DNA of 62,002 bases, from positions 1 through 62,002 of the forward strand of contig CAMORK010000006.1 in assembly GCA_946623755.1 (NCBI GenBank), in the 5' to 3' direction. Below are positions 1 to 9,336 of the stretch, piece after piece (position 1 is the first letter of the stretch; each line of letters begins with the position of its first letter). The DNA comes from an uncultured Butyrivibrio sp. Lineage in GTDB: Bacteria; Bacillota; Clostridia; Lachnospirales; Lachnospiraceae. A program made the position numbers and the translations under genes. The notes beneath the pieces are model-generated. The model did not search any database and was not told where the DNA came from. It saw only the letters and a program-made list of their open reading frames with translations.

Positions 1-2140
1 TATTCTTGAAGTCCACGGTCCTGCCTTGAGAATCTGTAACACGTCCGTCATCCAGGATCTGAAGCAGCACGTTGAATACATCCGGGTGAGCCTTCTCGAT
101 CTCATCGAAAAGAACTACCGCATAAGGCTTACGTCTTACAGCCTCGGTGAGCTGACCACCCTCTTCATATCCCACATATCCGGGAGGTGCTCCAATGAGT
201 CTGGACACGGAGAATTTCTCCATGTACTCACTCATATCGATCCTGACCATGTTGTTCTCATCATCAAAGAGGGCCTGCGCCAGCGACTTGGCAAGCTCTG
301 TCTTACCTACACCTGTAGGTCCCAGGAACAGGAATGAACCGATTGGCTTACTAGGATCCTTGATGCCTGCCTTAGATCTCATGATAGCCTCAGAAACCTT
401 GGTTACAGCATCGCCCTGACCGATGACACGATGATGAAGTTCATCTGCCAGATGCAGAGTCTTGTTCCTCTCGCTCTCAGTGAGTTTATTGACAGGAATG
501 CCGGTCCATCTGCTGATGATGCCTGCAATCTCCTCATCGGATACTCTCTCATGCACCAGCTGGGTCTCATTCTCTCCGGCCTTAACGGCCTCCTCAGCCT
601 CCTCCAGCTGCTTCTTAAGAGCAGGGAGCTTGCCGTACTGAAGCTCTCCGGCCTTCTCGTAATCACCATCTCTCTGAGCAATCGCAATCTCGGAATTAAT
701 GGTATCTATCTGTTCACGCATAGCTGCAAGCTTATCAACCGCCTGCTTCTCATTGTCCCACTGAGCCTTCCTGGTATCGAACTCCTCACGCAGCTCCGAG
801 AGCTCTTTTTGCAAATTCTTAAGACGCTCAATACTGAGGGAATCATCCTCCTTCTTAAGAGCTGCCTCCTCAATCTGCATCTGCATGATCTTACGGTTCA
901 TCTCATCGAGCTCTGCCGGCATGGAATCCATCTCGGTCTTGATAAGGGCACAGGCCTCATCCACCAGATCTATTGCCTTATCCGGAAGGAACCTGTCCGA
1001 AATATATCTGTTTGAAAGAACCGCAGCGCTCACCAGAGCAGAGTCCATGATCTTAACTCCATGAAAGACCTCGTACCTCTCCTTAAGGCCCCTCAGAATA
1101 CTGATGGTATCCTCAACGGTAGGCTCGTCAACCATAACCGGCTGGAAACGTCTCTCAAGGGCCGCATCCTTCTCGATATACTGCCTGTACTCGTTCAGCG
1201 TCGTTGCACCGATACAGTGGAGCTCGCCCCTTGCCAGCATAGGCTTTAGCATGTTGCCGGCATCCATTGCGCCGTCGGTCTTACCTGCTCCAACGATCAA
1301 ATGCAGCTCATCTATGAAAAGAATGATCTCACCATCCGACTGTTTTACATCCTCAAGGACGGCCTTGAGCCTCTCCTCAAACTCGCCCCTGTACTTGGCT
1401 CCGGCCACCAGAGCGCCCATATCAAGGGAAAAGATCTTTTTGTCCTTCAACGCACTCGGAACATCGCCGCTGGCTATTCTCTGGGCAAGAGCTTCAACAA
1501 CTGCAGTCTTGCCGACACCGGGCTCACCGATGAGCACAGGGTTGTTCTTAGTCTTCCTCGACAAAATCCTGATGACATTGCGGATCTCTGTATCTCTGCC
1601 GATTACAGGATCAAGCTTTTGCTTTTTGGCCTTCTCGACCAGCTCAGTTCCGTATTTGTTCAAGGTATCATAGGTTGCCTCCGGATTGTCCGTGGTGACA
1701 TTCCTGTTTCCTCTTACCTCAGACAACACCTGAAGGAATCTGTTCCTGTCAATTCCAAACTGCGCCAAAAGCTCTTTTACCGCCTTGTTAGGCTTCTTGA
1801 TCACAGCCATGAACAGATGCTCAACGGAAACATATGAATCTCCAAGAGCCTTGGCCTCATCCTCAGCTGACAGCAGCGCCTTATTAAGATCTGCGCCGAT
1901 ATACGGCTGGCCTCCGGATACCTTGGTTCTCTTGCCGATAGCCTCTTCTATCCTCATGATAAAAGACCTTGTGTCGACGCCCATACGCTCTACAAGCTTG
2001 GCAATTAAGCTATCCTCAATTGTCATAAGAGCATACAAAAGGTGTTCCTGTTCAATTTCCTGATTGCCGTATTCTACTGCAACCTTCTCACAGTTCTGCA
2101 CGGCTTCAATTGATTTCTGGGTGAACTTCTGTATATTCAT
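1..2140 (-). CDS. clpB: ATP-dependent disaggregase ClpB (5' part; 3' end outside window)
   Basis: About 713 N-terminal residues of a roughly 860-residue AAA+ disaggregase that, with DnaK, rescues aggregated cytosolic proteins. Read on the minus strand it has the N-terminal Clp repeat domain, a first Walker A (GEPGVGKT, near residue 203), the long coiled-coil middle domain typical of ClpB rather than ClpA/C, and a second Walker A (GPTGVGKT, near residue 606). The frame is open through base 2, so the gene is cut by the window edge and is not truncated. Start ATG at 2140 follows GGAGAGGAG. A perfect CIRCE site overlapping the promoter shows HrcA heat-shock control. Confidence 0.97.
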   Translation of the reverse strand, partial: MNIQKFTQKSIEAVQNCEKVAVEYGNQEIEQEHLLYALMTIEDSLIAKLVERMGVDTRSFIMRIEEAIGKRTKVSGGQPYIGADLNKALLSAEDEAKALGDSYVSVEHLFMAVIKKPNKAVKELLAQFGIDRNRFLQVLSEVRGNRNVTTDNPEATYDTLNKYGTELVEKAKKQKLDPVIGRDTEIRNVIRILSRKTKNNPVLIGEPGVGKTAVVEALAQRIASGDVPSALKDKKIFSLDMGALVAGAKYRGEFEERLKAVLEDVKQSDGEIILFIDELHLIVGAGKTDGAMDAGNMLKPMLARGELHCIGATTLNEYRQYIEKDAALERRFQPVMVDEPTVEDTISILRGLKERYEVFHGVKIMDSALVSAAVLSNRYISDRFLPDKAIDLVDEACALIKTEMDSMPAELDEMNRKIMQMQIEEAALKKEDDSLSIERLKNLQKELSELREEFDTRKAQWDNEKQAVDKLAAMREQIDTINSEIAIAQRDGDYEKAGELQYGKLPALKKQLEEAEEAVKAGENETQLVHERVSDEEIAGIISRWTGIPVNKLTESERNKTLHLADELHHRVIGQGDAVTKVSEAIMRSKAGIKDPSKPIGSFLFLGPTGVGKTELAKSLAQALFDDENNMVRIDMSEYMEKFSVSRLIGAPPGYVGYEEGGQLTEAVRRKPYAVVLFDEIEKAHPDVFNVLLQILDDGRVTDSQGRTVDFKN

Positions 2141-2199
2141 AAACACTCCTCTCCGCAGTCAAAACCAATTTCCTGCTCTGTGTTTGTTGTTCTATTCAA

Positions 2200-2228
2200 T
2201 GTATAACACAAATTAGCACTCTCGTCAA
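2200..2228 (-). promoter_or_regulatory. sigma-A promoter of clpB
   Basis: On the minus strand TTGACG (2223-2228) and TATACA (2200-2205) are separated by 17 bp, close to the vegetative consensus. The -35 box lies inside the CIRCE spacer, so HrcA binding would block polymerase directly. The inferred 5' leader is about 55 nt. Confidence 0.85.
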
Positions 2229-2239
2229 GAGAGTGCTAA
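2213..2239. promoter_or_regulatory. CIRCE operator (HrcA binding site)
   Basis: TTAGCACTC-N9-GAGTGCTAA is an exact match to the CIRCE consensus with the standard 9-base spacer. HrcA represses heat-shock genes through this site in Gram-positive bacteria. Here it controls clpB. Confidence 0.97.
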
Positions 2240-2364
2240 TAATTATTGTTTATCACTGGAATTCCACACTGGCCCCACTATACACCTTTCGTTTTATTTC
2301 ATTGCATCCGTATAAGCCTCCATCCCCATAGGTCCTGTGGTCTCATTTCCAACTAAGCGTCAAC

Positions 2365-3174
2365 TTATTTTGAAAAGAGATATCCATACTTTCTTCTTGT
2401 CTGAAGTATTATCTCTTTAACGCGCTCTTTTTCCTGCGTGCTGTAATCCGACAGTCTTCCAATGGCCGAATCAATATCTTTTTCCGAATAGGTAAAAGAG
2501 ATATTGTTTCCGTACAGTTTCTCTGAAATCTCGAGCTGTTCCTCAAACGTTTCGCTAAAAGTCTTGGGCCTTACCTGCCCCATCTGTTCATAGACATCCC
2601 GTTCCAACGGATAATCCATTTTGGTATCAGAAAGCAGAGCTCCTCCATTATCAAATATCGGACATAAACGGAACTCTTTCCTGTCATTCATAAGAACCGC
2701 CATATTGTGAGTGTGCCTGTCCTCATTAAGAAAGAGCGCATCCAAAGTAAGAAGCCTGTTCATGTAAGGACCGAAATCACTAATGCCGGTAATCCTCTCT
2801 GTCTGATTCACAATAAGTCTCAGTCTTTCAGTATGATCCGCAGTGCTATAGATCATCTTATTAAGAGAAGTTCCATATGTCTGTAAAAAGAGCCTCTCCA
2901 AAGTAATAAGTTTCCATCCGTCGGTAAAGTCCGGGCTTTTACACCCCCTGTATATGTTGCCGTTGTATTCTATGGATTCCTGCTCATAGTCGGTAAACTC
3001 TTTTTCATCAAGAGAAGACTTATGCAAAAGAGATGATACAACGCACTCAGCCAGTCCCTCATAGCCCAGGTTGTCGGCCTTGTACCAGAATCCGTCTCTT
3101 TCGAATTTCAGCTGGTTTCCCTTAGATGACTTCCGATCTGTAGTTTTAATATCCTCATCAAACAGCTTCACCAT
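2365..3174 (-). CDS. HipA/CtkA-type Ser/Thr kinase (putative toxin of a TA-like pair)
   Basis: 269 residues, much shorter than E. coli HipA (about 440) and nearer HipT/CtkA size. Visible kinase features: a glycine-loop-like S-S-K-G-N-Q-L-K (16-23), Lys32 in FWYKAD as the probable ATP lysine, a catalytic loop N-E-D-R-H-T-H-N (150-157, Asp152 and Asn157) and metal-binding D in IFDNGG (Asp175). All key residues are present, so the kinase is probably active. The start lies 3 nt after the stop of the upstream HTH gene, giving translational coupling with only a weak Shine-Dalgarno. HipA kinases phosphorylate aminoacyl-tRNA synthetases in known cases; the target here is unknown. Confidence 0.8.
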   Translation of the reverse strand: MVKLFDEDIKTTDRKSSKGNQLKFERDGFWYKADNLGYEGLAECVVSSLLHKSSLDEKEFTDYEQESIEYNGNIYRGCKSPDFTDGWKLITLERLFLQTYGTSLNKMIYSTADHTERLRLIVNQTERITGISDFGPYMNRLLTLDALFLNEDRHTHNMAVLMNDRKEFRLCPIFDNGGALLSDTKMDYPLERDVYEQMGQVRPKTFSETFEEQLEISEKLYGNNISFTYSEKDIDSAIGRLSDYSTQEKERVKEIILQTRRKYGYLFSK

Positions 3175-3177
3175 ATA

Positions 3178-3720
3178 TCATCTCTCTATTCTTATCCAGA
3201 AATCATCGTCTGCCATGCGCCCTTTAGTCTTTTCTATTATCATGATCGGGTCATAGAACGGTATGTCCAGTTTCTTGAGCTCAAGTTTTAGCTTATCTCT
3301 GGTTTCCGGAAAACATCTGGATTTTACAAAGTCCTCGTATTCTTCAAACGTGGGTTCCATGTTCACACCCATTGCCCGATACAGCGGATTGGAAATGAAA
3401 TTGTGAACTTCAACCTTCCGTTCCATCTCGTCTACATCAATTATCGAACAGACAAAACTGTGATACATGTACCATAGTCGTAGTTTATACTTCTTCTCAG
3501 GTACCTGCAGTTTCTGCGGAAGATCATGGTTTTTGATGAGCATGTCCGCAATCAGAGTGATGGGTCCGGTTATCTCATCATCCGAGTACTCCCAACGCTC
3601 TACAGTACGTTTGGAGACGCCGACAAACTCAGCAAACTCTTTCTGGGTCATGCCTGTGATCTCTCTTAACAACTTGATCTCATCTGAAGTTATCTTGGCA
3701 GGAGTTATATATTTTTTCAT
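3178..3720 (-). CDS. XRE-type HTH protein with C-terminal extension (putative antitoxin/repressor)
   Basis: 180 residues from ATG 3720, chosen because GGAGG lies 10 nt upstream and the longer reading would run into the operator. Residues 13-44 form a helix-turn-helix (T-Q-K-E-F-A-E-F-V-G-V-S). The remaining ~105 residues (from about 75) form a separate domain with a conserved-looking R-C-F-P-E-T-R segment and a D-D-D-F-W end. That is about the size of HipS, the subdomain antitoxin of HipBST systems, so the protein may combine HipB-like and HipS-like roles; this is inference. It is co-transcribed with the kinase downstream and probably autoregulated through the dyad at its promoter. Confidence 0.75.
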   Translation of the reverse strand: MKKYITPAKITSDEIKLLREITGMTQKEFAEFVGVSKRTVERWEYSDDEITGPITLIADMLIKNHDLPQKLQVPEKKYKLRLWYMYHSFVCSIIDVDEMERKVEVHNFISNPLYRAMGVNMEPTFEEYEDFVKSRCFPETRDKLKLELKKLDIPFYDPIMIIEKTKGRMADDDFWIRIER

Positions 3721-3742
3721 AGGATGTGATCCTCCTATAAAA

Positions 3743-3800
3743 ATTAAATCACATTTTTGGCGGTAAATCAACGCGATTAAACCGACAAAAATGTGATTTT
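3743..3800 (-). promoter_or_regulatory. promoter and dyad operator of the HTH/kinase pair
   Basis: Minus-strand TTGATT (3766-3771), 17 bp, TTTAAT (3743-3748). Two 19-nt inverted arms, 3745-3763 and 3782-3800, each contain AATCACATTTTTG followed by (G/T)CGG and differ at two positions. One covers the -10 box and spacer, the other lies just upstream of -35. A further TGTGAT in a small palindrome (3723-3733) overlaps the ribosome binding region. This is what an autoregulating HTH antitoxin operator would look like. Confidence 0.7.
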
Positions 3801-3834
3801 TATTTAGAATTTCTTTATTTGTGTTTATCTCGTT

Positions 3835-4458
3835 TTATCTCTCAGCGCTGTCTTTGTCTACGTCCACAATCTCTGCGTCCACATCAATTGCTTCAGCCTC
3901 CTGCTTAGCCGCCTCAAATGCCTTTCCATACTTTCCAAGCCTTGATGCAGTCCAGAGGTTTGATGCGCCGTCATAGGCCAGGAATCCGCCGATAAGTCTT
4001 ACGATAAGTTCATTGGCCTGTGATGCCTTGAAGATAAGTCCTGCACCAAGTCCAACAGTTGCCAGCGCAAATATCAGTGACAGCCACCAAAGGCCGTATT
4101 TATATCTCACAAGTGAGAATGTCTGTCCCAGATTTCTAATGCCGCTAAGAAGAATAAAAGCACCGAAGATCTTAGGAATAAAATCCGTGAAAGCAACAGG
4201 ATTAAGGAAAATCCAAACGCCGACTGCTGCCACTATGATTCCGAAAGCAAAGGAACCGGAATCCACAAAGCCTCTTTCCTTTTTAAAGAAATATGAAAGC
4301 ACAAAAATCACTCCAACAACAAACAAAAGGGCTGCCAATATCCTTGCCATGATCGGAATCACAGCAGGAGCCCATGCTATGAGCACAATACCTATCGCGA
4401 TGATAACAAGAGATTGTACCACATATTCCATCTTCACTCTTCTAAAAAAGTCCTTCAC
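3835..4458 (-). CDS. HdeD-like DUF308 membrane protein
   Basis: 207 residues with about six transmembrane segments in three hairpins, a pattern and length typical of the DUF308/HdeD family, then an acidic tail (last ~25 residues) that should be cytoplasmic. Start is GTG at 4458, with GGAGG 9 nt upstream inside the end of engB. The GTG overlaps the engB stop codon, so the two are translationally coupled. Family function is poorly defined (acid or stress resistance in enterics). Confidence 0.8.
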   Translation of the reverse strand: MKDFFRRVKMEYVVQSLVIIAIGIVLIAWAPAVIPIMARILAALLFVVGVIFVLSYFFKKERGFVDSGSFAFGIIVAAVGVWIFLNPVAFTDFIPKIFGAFILLSGIRNLGQTFSLVRYKYGLWWLSLIFALATVGLGAGLIFKASQANELIVRLIGGFLAYDGASNLWTASRLGKYGKAFEAAKQEAEAIDVDAEIVDVDKDSAER

Positions 4459-5075
4459 TGTTCTGTGCCTCCTTCATCAGTCTCTTTATCCTCAGCCAGT
4501 ATGCTGTCCATAATTTCATAAATCTCATCTCTCCCGGTCTTTTTAAGTGCCGAGTACGGATAGATCTTAAGTTCCTCCGGAAGTCCCAGTCCCTGCCTGA
4601 GCATATTCAGATGCTTCTCCATCTGAGACGGCTTGATCTTGTCAGCCTTGGTTGCAATGATGACAGGCTGGAAGCCCTGATGCACGATCCACTTGTACAT
4701 CTGCACGTCGTTGGCAGAAGGGTCGTGCCTTATATCTATCAGCAAAAAGACTCTTCTGAGCTGCCTTGAGGTATGAAGATAATTCTCGATCATCTTGCCC
4801 CACTGCTGTTTGGTCTTCTCAGAAACCCTGGCAAAACCGTAACCCGGAAGATCCACCAGATAGAACTCACCGTTTATATTGTAGTAGTTGATGGTCTGTG
4901 TCTTGCCCGGCTCCTGGGATGTCCTTGCGTAGTTTTTGCGGTTCATAAGACCGTTTATCAAAGAACTCTTGCCCACGTTGGACTTACCTGCAAACGCAAA
5001 CTCCGGAAGCACATTGTCTGGAAGTGTACTGGTTATTCCACAGACTGTCTCCAAATTTACATTCTTAATTACCAT
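4455..5075 (-). CDS. engB: ribosome biogenesis GTPase EngB (YsxC/YihA)
   Basis: 206 residues, the usual family length. It has the G1 loop G-K-S-N-V-G-K-S-S (near residues 30-38), G3 in D-L-P-G-Y-G-F, and G4 T-K-A-D-K. EngB is a circularly simple TrmE-Era-type GTPase needed for large ribosomal subunit assembly. In Firmicutes it normally follows clpX and lon; here clpX is upstream but a pseudogene and a repeat array replace lon. The downstream DUF308 gene overlaps by 4 nt. Confidence 0.95.
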   Translation of the reverse strand: MVIKNVNLETVCGITSTLPDNVLPEFAFAGKSNVGKSSLINGLMNRKNYARTSQEPGKTQTINYYNINGEFYLVDLPGYGFARVSEKTKQQWGKMIENYLHTSRQLRRVFLLIDIRHDPSANDVQMYKWIVHQGFQPVIIATKADKIKPSQMEKHLNMLRQGLGLPEELKIYPYSALKKTGRDEIYEIMDSILAEDKETDEGGTEQ

Positions 5076-5134
5076 ATGTTCATATTTCCTCTCTTAACAT
5101 ACTAACAGTATACCATTTATTTCATGCCCCCGCC

Positions 5135-5897
5135 TCACGAAGTTGCCAGCATGATCCTGCTCTCCCGAAGTGCCTTGGACTGTTCGTAGTCATACTCAAT
5201 GGTATTGATGTTTGCCCCGGGATAAAGCTGGCGCAGCTTTTTCAAAACTCCGCGCTCCGCCACATGACTGACAAGGCAACCGAAAGGATGAACTATCAGT
5301 ATCTTGTCGTACCCCTGCCACCGCGCCAAAGAGCATCATCGGCGTTATCTTAAATCCCGGGTGAGACTCTGCGCCTGTGAAATTCAGGGAGAGAACCGGA
5401 ATTTTGTAGCCGCTCTTTTTAACGCACTGGATGATGAGGTCATAGTAGTTTCCGGCTCTGCATGCGCCTCCGGCTTGAGGCTCCAAAATCGCAACCCTGT
5501 TAATATCTATATCAGGGTTCTTTAGATGCGCCATCAGGTTTCCGATTATATCCATAGCGCAGGTGCAGTAACTGGGATTAATCAAAGAGAGCATCTCCTT
5601 AGGGAAATGCTCATATTCCGGCACAACATCCAGCTTGTATCCGCCAAGTGAAAAAGCTGCACTAAGAAGTTCATTGTGATAGTGCAGCATATCCGGCATG
5701 TATATGGTATGAGTCTTCTTCATACTCTTTGTAAACAGGGTGTTGTCTTTATTCATTTCCACTAGATGCACTCCAAGACCTTGCCTCAATGTCTTGGATG
5801 AATTCTCCCTCCCCCGCAATACATCATTCATCATCGGACCAAGGCTCTCTAATGTCTTATTTAGTCCGCCTTTTTTGTTGAAAAATGGTTTTTTCAC
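5135..5897 (-). pseudogene. decayed 2-hydroxyacyl-CoA dehydratase / activase-family gene
   Basis: The 5' segment (5897 to about 5315) reads as this family up to H-P-G-F-K-I-T-P, including L-E-P-Q-A-G-G-A-C-R-A. The family's last block, H-P-F-G-C-L-V-S-H and E-Y-D-Y-E-Q-S, follows immediately in another frame (5329 to 5135). Intact members have roughly 200 residues between these blocks, so there is an internal deletion plus frameshift, and the N-terminal domains are also missing. The 5' end of the frame lies inside the 84-bp repeat element (first module at 5834-5868), suggesting the element abuts or replaced the start of the gene. Not expected to give a functional protein. Confidence 0.8.
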
Positions 5898-6121
5898 ATT
5901 CTTCAGAGACGCTATAATCGGACCAACTTTACGTCGATGAATCTCTCGTCCGATAAAATGGCTGTTTTTATTACATTCTTAGTAAAATTTCAGTCAAAGA
6001 ATCGGACTAAGCAACAGCAATAATCATCACAGTCCGATTTTCCTATATACACCATTTCAAATTTTCCAGAATTGATGAAAAAGTATCGGATTAAACACTT
6101 TAATTATCACCTTCAGTCCGA
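5834..6121 (+). repeat. four-module 84-bp phased repeat element, copy A
   Basis: TCGGAC half-sites start at 5834, 5918, 6002 and 6086 (last reads TCGGAT). Inverted partners GTCCG(A) start at 5864, 5948, 6032 and 6116. Every interval is exactly 84 bp, and each pair is 30 bp apart. Between half-sites the modules differ from each other. The whole element aligns module by module and without gaps to the inverted copy at 55501-55788, e.g. both have ACACTTTAATTA in module 4. It lies between clpX and the dehydratase pseudogene, in the position of lon. Each pair could form a 6-7 bp stem with a ~24-nt loop. Confidence 0.9.
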
Positions 6122-6126
6122 TAATA

Positions 6127-6163
6127 GTTAAAAGCCCCCGATCATCTTCCGGACAATCGGGGA
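6127..6163 (-). terminator. intrinsic terminator of clpX
   Basis: Minus-strand stem CCCCGAT / ATCGGGG (arms 6156-6162 and 6136-6142) with a 13-nt loop, followed by GCTTTTAA. It sits 17 nt after the clpX stop and next to the last module of the 84-bp array. Confidence 0.75.
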
Positions 6164-6179
6164 CCTGAAATCAATGAAA

Positions 6180-7448
6180 TTATTTCGCCTGTTTGAGTTT
6201 CTTGGGCTCCTTGCCTCTTACGATGAGAGGCTGGCTGGTTCCGTCAACACAAGGCTCTGTAATGACGCACTCGCTGATGGTATCATCTGACGGAATCTCA
6301 TACATTACATCCATCATTGACTTCTCCATGATAGAACGAAGTCCTCTGGCTCCTGTCTCTCTCTCATAAGCCATGGCTGCGATCTTCTGCACTGCCTCAT
6401 CCTCGAAGGTGAGCTTAACGTTGTCGAAGTCAAAGAGCTTCTGATACTGCTTAACAAGAGCATTCTTGGGCTCTGTAAGAATACGCACCAAAGCCTCTTT
6501 TGAAAGTCCCTCAAGAGTTACAGTGATAGGCACACGACCTACAAACTCAGGGATAAGTCCAAACTTAACAAGATCCTGAGGTGTCACTTCCTTGAGAACT
6601 TCACCGATCTCTCTTTCTGACTTGTCTGCGATCTCAGCGTTAAAGCCGATTGAGTTGCGGTCAAGTCTTGCCTCGACAATCTTATCAAGGCCATCGAAAG
6701 CTCCTCCGCAGATAAAGAGGATATTACTTGTATCGATCTGGATAAGTTCCTGATGCGGGTGCTTTCTTCCGCCCTGAGGTGGAACAGATGCAACAGTACC
6801 TTCTACAATCTTAAGAAGCGCCTGCTGAACACCCTCACCTGATACATCACGGGTGATTGATACGTTCTCGCTCTTCTTGGTTATCTTGTCGATCTCATCG
6901 ATATATACGATACCGTACTGAGCTCTCTCTATATCGTAGTCCGCGTTCTGGATAAGCTTCAAAAGAATGTTCTCAACATCTTCACCTACATAGCCGGCCT
7001 CTGTGAGAGTTGTGGCATCTGCAATGGCGAAAGGAACATTGATGATCTTGGCCAGAGTCTGTGCAAGATAAGTCTTACCTGAACCTGTAGGTCCGATCAT
7101 GATGATGTTGCTCTTCTGAAGTTCAACATCATTTCTGTCATCATTCCTTGGTGCAAGAACTCTCTTGTAATGGTTGTAAACAGAAACAGCCAGAACTTTC
7201 TTGGCCTCCTCCTGACCGATTACATACTCATCAAGGAAATTTCTGATCTCAACGGGTTTAAGAAGATTTATCTGCTGGTCCTTGGCCTGGGCAGGCTCAT
7301 CCTCAAACTCCTCCTCGATGATATCCGCACATATGTCTACACACTCATCGCAGATATAAACACCTGCAGGTCCTGCGATAAGTTTTTTTACCTGATCCTG
7401 TGTCTTGTTACAAAAAGAGCACCTGATCTCTCCGGAATTCTTTGCCAT
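6180..7448 (-). CDS. clpX: ATP-dependent Clp protease ATP-binding subunit ClpX
   Basis: 422 residues, normal length. N-terminal C4 zinc-binding domain (C-S-F-C near residues 10-13 and C-D-E-C near 32-35), Walker A G-P-T-G-S-G-K-T, Walker B with D-E-I-D, and the C-terminal AAA+ lid. The unfoldase feeds substrates to ClpP, encoded 15 nt upstream in the same operon. Start ATG 7448 follows AAGGAG at 5-nt spacing. Confidence 0.98.
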   Translation of the reverse strand: MAKNSGEIRCSFCNKTQDQVKKLIAGPAGVYICDECVDICADIIEEEFEDEPAQAKDQQINLLKPVEIRNFLDEYVIGQEEAKKVLAVSVYNHYKRVLAPRNDDRNDVELQKSNIIMIGPTGSGKTYLAQTLAKIINVPFAIADATTLTEAGYVGEDVENILLKLIQNADYDIERAQYGIVYIDEIDKITKKSENVSITRDVSGEGVQQALLKIVEGTVASVPPQGGRKHPHQELIQIDTSNILFICGGAFDGLDKIVEARLDRNSIGFNAEIADKSEREIGEVLKEVTPQDLVKFGLIPEFVGRVPITVTLEGLSKEALVRILTEPKNALVKQYQKLFDFDNVKLTFEDEAVQKIAAMAYERETGARGLRSIMEKSMMDVMYEIPSDDTISECVITEPCVDGTSQPLIVRGKEPKKLKQAK

Positions 7449-7463
7449 ATTTTCTCCTTAGTA

Positions 7464-8069
7464 TTACTTCTTATCTTCCTTCTCTCTTGGACGATTCTCA
7501 ACGATCTGATCAATGAGGCCGTAATCAAGAGCTTCCTGAGCATCCATCCAGTTATCACGCTCAGTATCCTTGCAGATCTCCTCGTAAGGCTTACCTGTGT
7601 TTGCTGCAAGCATTCTGTTGAGTTTCTCTTTGGTCTTCAGGATGTGCTTAGCTGCGATCTCAATCTCGGTAGCCTGTCCCTGTGTTCCGCCAAGAGGCTG
7701 ATGGATCATGATCTCTGCATTTGGAAGAGCCATTCTCTTGCCCTTTGCACCGCCGGACAGAAGGAATGCTCCCATGCTGGCTGCCATACCGATGCAGATT
7801 GTGCTTACATCACATTTGATGTAATTCATTGTGTCGTAAATAGCCATTCCGGATGTGATCTCTCCTCCGGGGCTGTTGATGTACATGTGGATGTCCTTGT
7901 TAGGATCTTCTGCTTCAAGGAAAAGAAGCTGTGCTACAACAACGCTTGCAGAAGTTGAATTTACTTCCTCCCCCAAAAATACGATTCTCTCTTTTAACAG
8001 CCTTGAATAGATATCATAACTTCTCTCTCCACGGCTGGTCTGTTCAATAACATAAGGTATTAAACTCAT
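7464..8069 (-). CDS. clpP: ATP-dependent Clp protease proteolytic subunit ClpP
   Basis: 201 residues. The catalytic triad is visible: Ser98 in G-M-A-A-S-M-G, His123 in M-I-H-Q-P-L-G-G, Asp172 in R-D-N-W-M. It forms the tetradecameric protease core served by ClpX. Transcribed first in the clpP-clpX operon from a good sigma-A promoter at 8120-8149. GGAGG precedes the start. Confidence 0.98.
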   Translation of the reverse strand: MSLIPYVIEQTSRGERSYDIYSRLLKERIVFLGEEVNSTSASVVVAQLLFLEAEDPNKDIHMYINSPGGEITSGMAIYDTMNYIKCDVSTICIGMAASMGAFLLSGGAKGKRMALPNAEIMIHQPLGGTQGQATEIEIAAKHILKTKEKLNRMLAANTGKPYEEICKDTERDNWMDAQEALDYGLIDQIVENRPREKEDKK

Positions 8070-8119
8070 AATCTTACTATTCCTCCAGTCTGCTTAGATT
8101 ACATTCTAAACCAACCTAT

Positions 8120-8149
8120 ATTATACCGCATTTTATGCCCCCTGTACAA
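8120..8149 (-). promoter_or_regulatory. sigma-A promoter of clpP-clpX
   Basis: Minus-strand TTGTAC (8144-8149), 18 bp, TATAAT (8120-8125). It lies about 50 nt upstream of the clpP start. No CIRCE or CtsR-like heptad repeat was seen here, unlike clpB. Confidence 0.8.
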
Positions 8150-8375
8150 GTTTATCATAGTTTACATTTCAGGCCGCCCGGCCCATAAATCCTATGATGA
8201 TCGCCATTTACTCAAAATTTATACTTTTTTATGATATTACATAGATTAATTGAATTTGTTTATGTCACGTTAATTGATATTAAGCCCTCATAATGTAAAA
8301 ATAAATATACCCAACATCATGATCAGAATACTTTAAACGGATAAATGTAATTATGTGAAAGAAAGGAGTCACGCT
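8150..8375. other. AT-rich divergent intergenic region
   Basis: Between the clpP promoter and the secreted-protein gene. Very AT-rich, and I find no open gene, tRNA or strong hairpin. It must hold the promoter for the plus-strand gene at 8376, but no convincing -35/-10 pair stands out. Confidence 0.4.
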
Positions 8376-8963
8376 ATGAAAAATGTATTAAGAAAAGGAT
8401 TTGCAATTATCATTTCGGCAGCAATTGTACTGTGCCTTATTCCTGCCCAGAAGATAAGCGCTGCAGAATTCGATCTCGGAACAGCAACTGTTAACACATA
8501 CGAAAACAGCTACTTCGGACATCGCATTACACTTCCCGACGGCTATGTTTTTTGTGCTTCAGAGCTCGACAGCCCGGAAACAGCGATGGCTCTGATCAAT
8601 AGCGGCGCAGGAATAACCATCATAGAAGCCGAATCCACTACCGGCATCGCTAACATGAACATAATCCTTAATAACGGCGCCACCGGATATACCGAAAAAA
8701 AAGTTTTTGAGGAAGGCATTGCCGAAGTAAAAGCAACCTTATCCGAAGAAATAACTTTAAACAAAATAGAAGTCCAGAACAGAAACGTAGCCGGCAGCAA
8801 ACATGATATTCTCGTAGTTTCTGCATCGATTGGTGAAATGACCTTCTCCCAGAGACAGGTTTTTTTGATGAACGGAGATTACGGCATGCTCATCACCTTT
8901 ACCGGAGCAGACGATGCAGAAGCAGATGCAATGCTTAAATGGCTCTCCAAGATTCAGTTATAA
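8376..8963 (+). CDS. secreted protein of unknown function
   Basis: 195 residues from ATG 8376, preferred over an upstream ATG because GAAAGGAG lies 7 nt before it. There is a clear Sec signal peptide: basic start, hydrophobic core, and an A-x-A type site near I-S-A-A-E. The mature part begins with a beta-rich segment around Y-F-G-H-R-I-T-L-P and has no cysteines or repeats that identify it. I do not recognise a family with confidence. It is a single-gene unit, divergent from clpP, ending at a strong terminator. Confidence 0.8.
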   Translation: MKNVLRKGFAIIISAAIVLCLIPAQKISAAEFDLGTATVNTYENSYFGHRITLPDGYVFCASELDSPETAMALINSGAGITIIEAESTTGIANMNIILNNGATGYTEKKVFEEGIAEVKATLSEEITLNKIEVQNRNVAGSKHDILVVSASIGEMTFSQRQVFLMNGDYGMLITFTGADDAEADAMLKWLSKIQL

Positions 8964-8987
8964 AACAACAATCTCATACATAAAAAG

Positions 8988-9022
8988 CTCCATCCGTACA
9001 AAAGCGGATGGAGTTTTCTTTT
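8988..9022. terminator. bidirectional intrinsic terminator
   Basis: 9-bp stem CTCCATCCG (8988-8996) / CGGATGGAG (9005-9013), followed on the plus strand by TTTTCTTTTT and on the minus strand by CTTTTTA. It serves the converging genes at 8376-8963 and 9049-9336. Confidence 0.9.
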
Positions 9023-9048
9023 TCCTGTTTTGTAATGTATCTCTGCTA

Positions 9049-9336
9049 TCAGCCGTAAAGAGATGCAAAAGTTGAAGTCAGAACGGATGAGAAAATGATA
9101 GAGAGCACAACTCCGATAGCAACAAAGATAAGCTGTGCCTTAGCCCAGTTAGACTTTGTCTTGGGTGTGCTGCTTCCAAATGCCCAAATCAAAAGCATGA
9201 TGATGTTCACGCAGGGAATGCATGTGATCAGAATTGTAAGTGCCCATTCACCAATTGTCATCACAGGCTCAACTTCAGGCTGACTGTAAGTCGGCATCTG
9301 CTGTGGGTTCTGATTAAGATTGTTCATGTCGTCCAT
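9049..9336 (-). CDS. small two-TM membrane protein
   Basis: 95 residues from the second Met, because AGAGGAG directly abuts the first Met (9345) but is well placed for 9336. A polar, Gln/Pro-rich N-terminus (about 30 residues) is followed by two transmembrane helices around a W-A-F-G loop. This layout is common in small Firmicute envelope proteins of unknown role. No catalytic motif is visible. Confidence 0.7.
   Translation of the reverse strand: MDDMNNLNQNPQQMPTYSQPEVEPVMTIGEWALTILITCIPCVNIIMLLIWAFGSSTPKTKSNWAKAQLIFVAIGVVLSIIFSSVLTSTFASLYG

Noticed and set aside
2300..2364. terminator after the kinase gene
   Set aside because: No convincing stem with T-run on the minus strand.
5834..6121. 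84-bp array as a CRISPR array
   Set aside because: Only 6-10 nt at each half-site are conserved, not a 25-40 nt direct repeat, and the intervening sequence is shared between the two loci rather than unique. No cas genes are in the window.
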